From contig NC_089492.1 of NCBI RefSeq assembly GCF_036850765.1, forward strand, positions 74,473,982 through 74,537,981: a stretch of DNA of 64,000 bases, read 5' to 3'. A program made the translations under genes and the position numbers. Below the pieces are notes generated by a model. The model was not told the DNA's origin, ran no database searches, and worked only from the letters and a program-made list of their open reading frames with translations. The first letter of the stretch is position 1; each line of letters begins with the position of its first letter. The DNA comes from Saccopteryx bilineata. Taxonomy: Eukaryota; Chordata; Mammalia; Chiroptera; Emballonuridae. Positions 60,170 to 64,000 of this stretch are shown piece after piece.

Positions 60170-60420
60170 GCTCCCCCTTCTCTTTTAATTAAGGCCAATT
60201 GGACTTGATGAATGACAGCTTGCTGTTCTTGTAGCTTCTGAATGCTACGCATTATGCAATGGAACCCTAGTAGAACTAAAACAACTATAATACCTATTGT
60301 ACTATATGCTAATAGATTAGCTAGATTAAACAATGAGGCAGGCTTCTGTAATGTTGGACTAGTTAGGAAATACAACAGGGTTCTTAAACAGGGTATTCCT
60401 CCTAGGGATTGGGATGTCAT
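60115..60420 (-). pseudogene. env: C-terminal end of retroviral env (transmembrane subunit)
   Basis: The frame of 101 codons carries a hydrophobic membrane span (IGIIVVLVLLGF) followed by a cytoplasmic tail with a Gln-rich stretch and a KREGGAVGG ending. A basic-GG-VG tail after the membrane span is what I know from betaretrovirus-like Env proteins. The surface subunit and the fusion peptide are absent. A hAT element interrupts the region just upstream at 60455. The reading end lies in the LTR. It is a fragment, not a functional envelope. Confidence 0.7.
60170..60187 (-). other. Polypurine tract
   Basis: On the minus strand AAAAGAGAAGGGGGAGC sits directly before the 3' LTR, the position of the plus-strand primer. 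Confidence 0.85.
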
Positions 60421-60454
60421 TTCCCTCCCATTGTATTACAGAGACCTTCTAGGT

Positions 60455-60751
60455 CAGTGGTCCCCAATCCCCGAGCCATGGACTGGTAACAGTCCATGGG
60501 CCATTTGGTACTGGTCCACAGAGAAAGAATAAATAACTTACATTATTTTCATTTTATTTATATTTATGTCTGAACAATGTTTTATTTTTAAAAAATGACC
60601 AGATTCTCTCTGTTACATCCGTCTAAGACTCACTCTTGACGCTTATCTTGGTCACGTGATACATTTATCCATCCCACCCTAAAGGCCGGTCCATGAAAAT
60701 ATTTTCTGACATTATACCAGTCCGTGGCCCAAAAAAGGTTGGGGACCATTG
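60455..60751 (+). mobile_element. Non-autonomous hAT element inserted in the provirus
   Basis: Ends CAGTGGTCCCCAA and TTGGGGACCATTG form terminal inverted repeats (one mismatch). A perfect 8-bp target duplication TTCTAGGT lies at 60447-60454 and 60752-60759. Length 297 bp, no transposase. It is younger than the provirus because it interrupts it. Confidence 0.95.
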
Positions 60752-60759
60752 TTCTAGGT

Positions 60760-61900
60760 GCTGTTAAACACAGTTCCATTTTGATTGTAAAAAATGGACG
60801 TAGGTCCATGCACGCCCCCTTCCCACAAAGGTGCCAGCTTCAAAACATGGAATAGATGGCTTGCCGTGGGCTGCATATTGCATATGGTTGCAAGGCACAT
60901 TATACAAATTCATACAATTTCAACATTTACAAAGGTACCCTTCACTGGTCTCTGAGCACTTTGCCAAAAGCACAAAATGTCCTCTGCCTTCTTTCTAGCC
61001 ATGGGGAAAGCTTCCTGGGGCAGGGGAAGGGCCTCCAGCAAAGCCGCCCCCACCCCAATCAGGTTATTTCACATTGTCCAAAATCTGTAAGTCTATCCAA
61101 CAAAGGAGCCAGTGCTCTCTCAGGTCATAGTTCAGAAAATCAGTCTATGCACTTGAGGTATCAGCCACCCCTTCAATCCTGCTATCCTGGCAGGTCTTAC
61201 ACTGTCCCAAAGAGGAGCACATGGCAATGGCAGTCAGCATTTCCATCTCTGCTCTAGAAAGCATGATGGCATTCACTCCTATGTCCCAAAGTGTCAGCAA
61301 ACCCACCAGCGGCTTAGCAGGCACTCACTGCCATTCCAGTGGCCACTCGGTGATGCAAGCCTGGCTTCTGGGACATCTGTTTATCCTCCCACTGAAGCTG
61401 CCACCATTTACCTTCTGGAGTCTGCAAATTGCAACTCCAGCCCAATTCTTCTCATCCTCCAAAGATGAACTGAAAACAACAGCTTGCACTGCCGGGCTTG
61501 AGCTCTAGGCTGCCACTGCCTGCATCTGGGAGTCAGCGGTTACTATAGCACACATAAGCAAGAACAGAGCACCAGGGCCTGGGGGCCCGTCAGGGTCAAT
61601 TCTCTGGGCCTGCCCCACCAAAGCCTCCACATCCCCCCAGGTGATGGGGCATGCACACCAGCTGCAAGGTCTTCTTCTGGAGCGCTGAGGAACTTCTCCC
61701 CTCAGGCGTAGTTGATGTGGAGAAGGCCAGGGCTATGGCTTTGGGTGGGTGAAGACTGAACCACTTAGTGGGTGCCCAAGAAACCCTGTCAAGCAGGTTG
61801 GTGGGTTCCTGGGATCCAAACTGGCTGAAAAACAGAAGCATAACCTCTCCCTTGTGTTAGAAGAGGGTATGATCCCCGCCACTGTGCCATGGCTGGGTCC
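60760..61900 (-). other. Internal proviral region, gene identity unclear
   Basis: This lies between env and gag remnants on the minus strand. Minus-strand frames are short and broken (for example 61596-61841). I did not recognise a protease, reverse transcriptase or integrase motif, nor a zinc-knuckle pair. It may be the rest of gag or env, heavily decayed, or foreign DNA captured at the deletion. Confidence 0.45.
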
Positions 61901-61908
61901 TTCCCGTG

Positions 61909-62600
61909 TCATTTCAGAGAGAGGAGAGGGGGAGAGAAAGAGCAAGAGATACAGAAAAATAGACAAGACAGACAGAAATAAAAAGACACATGAGGGCATA
62001 TAGGCTGGCCCATGGAGTCTGCAGCAGGAACACATGTTGGAGTTAAAGCTGGGGTAGAAAATGGAGTCTGAGAGGCTGGGGTGGGGCACTGAGCCCTGGC
62101 AGGGAATGTGGAAGTAGCGACTTCCCCATTTTCCAGTGGCTGAGCTAATGACGCAGTTAGCAATTCAGTTGGTTTCGTTTCTGCACACTCAGCCACAAAC
62201 TCAGAGACTAAACTACTTTTCTCATCAGTGGAGGGGGGCGAATAGGGAGGTAGGGGCTCCTCTGAAAGAGGAGTAGCCTGTAGGACCTTAGAGACTGGCA
62301 GAGTGTCCCCAGCAGGAGCACCCGGTCAAACAGGCGTGTATTGCCAATAAGGCAGGAGCGAGGCCGAAAGGGATGGCCCGTCCCTCATGTACCTCCTCGG
62401 AACAAACATGTTGGAGAGCTCTGGCCCAAGTATCCATATCCAGGTCCCAGAGCAGTGTGTCCTAGTTCCAGGGCTTGAGACCAGAGAGAATCTACCAGTA
62501 AGTTCAGGGATCCTTTTCACAAATTCAACTTGCCTACTCTGCAATAGGGCGTGCAGGGCTCAAGCCTGCGGGGCTCGAGAGCGAGGGTGGTTTCCCATTG
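61909..62600 (-). pseudogene. gag: 5' part of retroviral gag (matrix and linker), broken
   Basis: On the minus strand an ATG near 62600 opens MGNHPRS, a possible myristoylation start. It meets a stop after 12 codons and continues ALHALLQSRQ. After a frame change DLDMDTWARALQ appears, a matrix-like Trp-containing segment. Further on a Pro-rich linker (PLPPYSPPSTDE) runs open to about 61909. Order and composition suit a betaretrovirus gag start. No capsid homology region was identified. Confidence 0.6.
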
Positions 62601-62640
62601 CAGAGGGTCACTCACCCATCCCTTGGATGCCGGTTAGGTC

Positions 62641-62663
62641 CCTGCCTGATGTGGGGTGCCGGT
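62641..62663 (-). other. Primer-binding-site-like segment
   Basis: Directly after the 5' LTR the minus strand reads ACCGGCACCCCACATCAGG. It resembles a decayed site for tRNA-Lys type 1,2 (about two thirds of 18 positions by eye), which betaretroviruses commonly use. Confidence 0.5.
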
Positions 62664-62984
62664 TGTGGACAAGTCCTGCCAGGGGTGAGGACGACGGAGA
62701 CGCAAAGACCCGACTCCGGGGACCAGGTTCAGTGATGCAGATCCACTTTATTCAGGAAGCAAGCTAGCTTATATACACAGGTTCAGCCTATAGGGTGTTA
62801 CAGCATGTCCTTCATAGCCAATGGCTAAAAAGATCAGGGAGCTGCATGGTTGACACTATGTCACTTCCTTATAGTGGGTGAGCTCCCTCCCTGGGTATGC
62901 CCAGGAGGGTTCTGGGAGCTGGAGTATTCTCACAGCATTGCATCAGCCACAGTTGCTAGAAATGCACTCTGTGCTCCACCCACA
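62664..62984 (-). repeat. 5' LTR of the provirus
   Basis: Same ends, TATA box and polyadenylation signal as the 3' LTR, and exactly the same 321-bp length. The differences are mostly transitions, many at CpG sites. Confidence 0.92.
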
Positions 62985-62990
62985 CTGCAC

Positions 62991-63073
62991 ATATAGCCTA
63001 CTCAACTTATGACCAAATCGTGTTATGATCAATCTGTCGGAACCAATTGTGGTCGTAACTCAAGCACTAGCTG
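62991..63073. mobile_element. Short Tc1/mariner-like fragment
   Basis: CTCAACTTATGACCAAATCG, CTGTCGGAACCAATTGTGG and CGTAACTCAAGCACTAGCTG have the repeated 'tatgacc/cgtaac' style of Tigger-type termini. The provirus abuts it, so it may be the original target. Confidence 0.5.
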
Positions 63074-63377
63074 TATCTAATTTTGTATCGCAGATTTTTT
63101 GTTATATCACGGGAGTTTGCGGTTTATAGGTATTTATATATATATATTATTTTAATTATTTCTGTGATAAAATAAGCATTTTCTAGAGTGTAGAAAGTGC
63201 TTAAGAGCAGGGTAAGTGTTTATAAGTGTGTGGGAAAGGTTTATAAGTGTGTGGGGAAGGTTTGTAAAACCTTAAAATATATAAATAATAAAATAAATAT
63301 AAGATCGCTACTTCGCGGATTTTCGCCTTTCATGGGGGGTTGTAGAACTAACCCCTGCAATAGATGAAGAACCACTG
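63074..63377 (-). mobile_element. Second copy of the Tigger-like element, left-truncated
   Basis: TATCTAATTTTGTATCGCAG, TATATCACGGGAGTTTGCGG, GATCGCTACTTCGCGGATTT and the end GATGAAGAACCACTG match 18390-18815 in order. The left terminal repeat seen at 18308 is missing. Confidence 0.75.
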
Positions 63378-63399
63378 TAATAAAAAAAAAAGCCAAATG

Positions 63400-63640
63400 T
63401 ATAGTAACATACAGTATATGTTAGTTACCAGATACTGGGGGTGGGAAGAAAAAGGAAAATATTGATCAAATAGTATAAACTTTCACTTACAAGATGAAGA
63501 AGTTCTAAAGGCATAATGTACTGTACATGGTGATTACAGTTAGTAATAAGGTATTGTATACTTGAAATTTGCTAAAGGAATAGATACCAGGTGTTCTTGC
63601 AACAGAAAAAATGGCAAGTGTTTTAAAATGTATTAAATGT
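63400..63640 (+). mobile_element. Old L1 3' UTR, sense
   Basis: GTTACCAGATACTGGGGGTG, AGATGAAGAAGTTCTAAAGG, GGTATTGTATACTTGAAATT and the end TACCAGGTGTTCTTGCAAC are a typical older L1 3' UTR in order. Confidence 0.85.
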
Positions 63641-63649
63641 TTTGGTTTT

Positions 63650-64000
63650 GATGCCATGATAAATATAATTTGCATCTTTTATTTTCCAATTTTTTTGCTA
63701 GTATAAAAATATAATTGATTTTTGTATATTAACTGTGTATTCTAAAATCTTTCTAAATTCAATATTTAGTTCTAGTAGGTTTTTAAATTAGATTCTTTAG
63801 GATTTTCTATATACATAATATTTTAACTTTTTTGATGATATCGTCTTCCATTCATGAATTATTTACAAGTATGTTGTTACTTTCCAAATATTTGTTTTTT
63901 ACTTAGGTATCTTATTATTATTGACTTATACTTAAATTTCATTTTGGTCAGAGAACATACTCTATATGATATCAATCTTTTAAAATTCATTAAGACCTGT
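63650..64000 (-). mobile_element. Old L1 ORF2 region, antisense, running off the window
   Basis: CTAGTAGGTTTTTAAATTAG, GGATTTTCTATATACATAAT and TTTCATTTTGGTCAGAGAAC are familiar complements of older L1 sequence. Confidence 0.7.

Larger units (their letters stand above)
59849..62984 (-). mobile_element. Internally deleted class II (betaretrovirus-like) endogenous retrovirus
   Basis: Two 321-bp LTRs in the same orientation (59849-60169 and 62664-62984) enclose 2.5 kb. Read on the minus strand the order is 5' LTR, primer-binding-site-like segment, gag start, gag linker, then a deletion or unassigned section, env transmembrane end, polypurine tract and 3' LTR. No pol was recognised. The flanks CTGTAC (59843-59848) and CTGCAC (62985-62990) are a 6-bp target duplication with one mismatch, the size typical of class II elements. 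About 23 of 321 LTR positions differ by hand count (about 7%), so the insertion is not recent. Every gene is broken or partial. Confidence 0.88.

Noticed and set aside
1..64000. Operons, ribosome binding sites, bacterial or phage systems
   Set aside because: Composition, SINEs, L1s and microsatellites are those of mammalian DNA; no such signals are expected or seen.

Overview
The window is mammalian nuclear DNA and looks like a gene-poor, repeat-dominated intergenic or intronic stretch. I found no host protein-coding exon, rRNA, functional tRNA or CRISPR array that the sequence supports. The organism is very probably a bat, most likely of the horseshoe-bat group (Rhinolophoidea). The reason is the density of tRNA-derived SINEs with a GCCCTGGCC head and a long body ending in GTCTGTCTGACTGTCTCTCC, and of two further SINE types headed GCCTGACC. 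These occur beside young LINE-1 copies and short hAT and Tc1/mariner-like DNA elements. The family assignment is from memory and was not searched.

Layout. 1-3200: antisense old L1 (ORF2 start, ORF1, long 5' UTR). 3330-4110: old sense L1 remnant split by a SINE. 4126-12898: a nearly intact full-length L1 with an extra 1-kb L1 3' end behind its own poly(A); one 15-bp target-site duplication brackets the whole array. 12914-23536: mostly single-copy-looking DNA with SINEs, MER5-like and other hAT remnants, a Tigger-like element, an antisense L1 3' UTR and a MIR. 23537-32627: a second full-length but decayed L1 with a different, tandem-monomer 5' UTR and three later SINE insertions. 34040-36400: old L1, Tigger-like and LTR remnants. 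36400-54100: largely unassigned AT-rich DNA with scattered SINEs, a MIR, a mariner-like MITE, and one LTR with clear terminal inverted repeats. 54130-58840: antisense L1 3' end, then a decayed sense L1 ORF2 with SINE insertions. 59215-59404: a hAT-like element. 59849-62984: an internally deleted class II endogenous retrovirus on the minus strand, with two 321-bp LTRs, itself hit by a hAT element. 62985-64000: Tigger-like pieces and L1 remnants in both orientations.

How it works together. The only coding capacity is that of retroelements. The L1 ORF1 and ORF2 proteins are broken in both large copies, so neither copy is autonomous, but their 3' ends and the SINE tails show the usual target-primed insertion marks (A-rich tails, 10-19 bp duplications). 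The most noteworthy points are: the L1 3'-end array inside one target duplication; two related L1s with different promoter modules on a shared downstream UTR; a CTCF-core-like word embedded in the abundant SINE and tandemly triplicated in one copy; the class II provirus with a diagnostic 6-bp duplication; and an unexplained palindromic cluster near 21.5 kb. I did not find a dedicated undescribed cellular system here.
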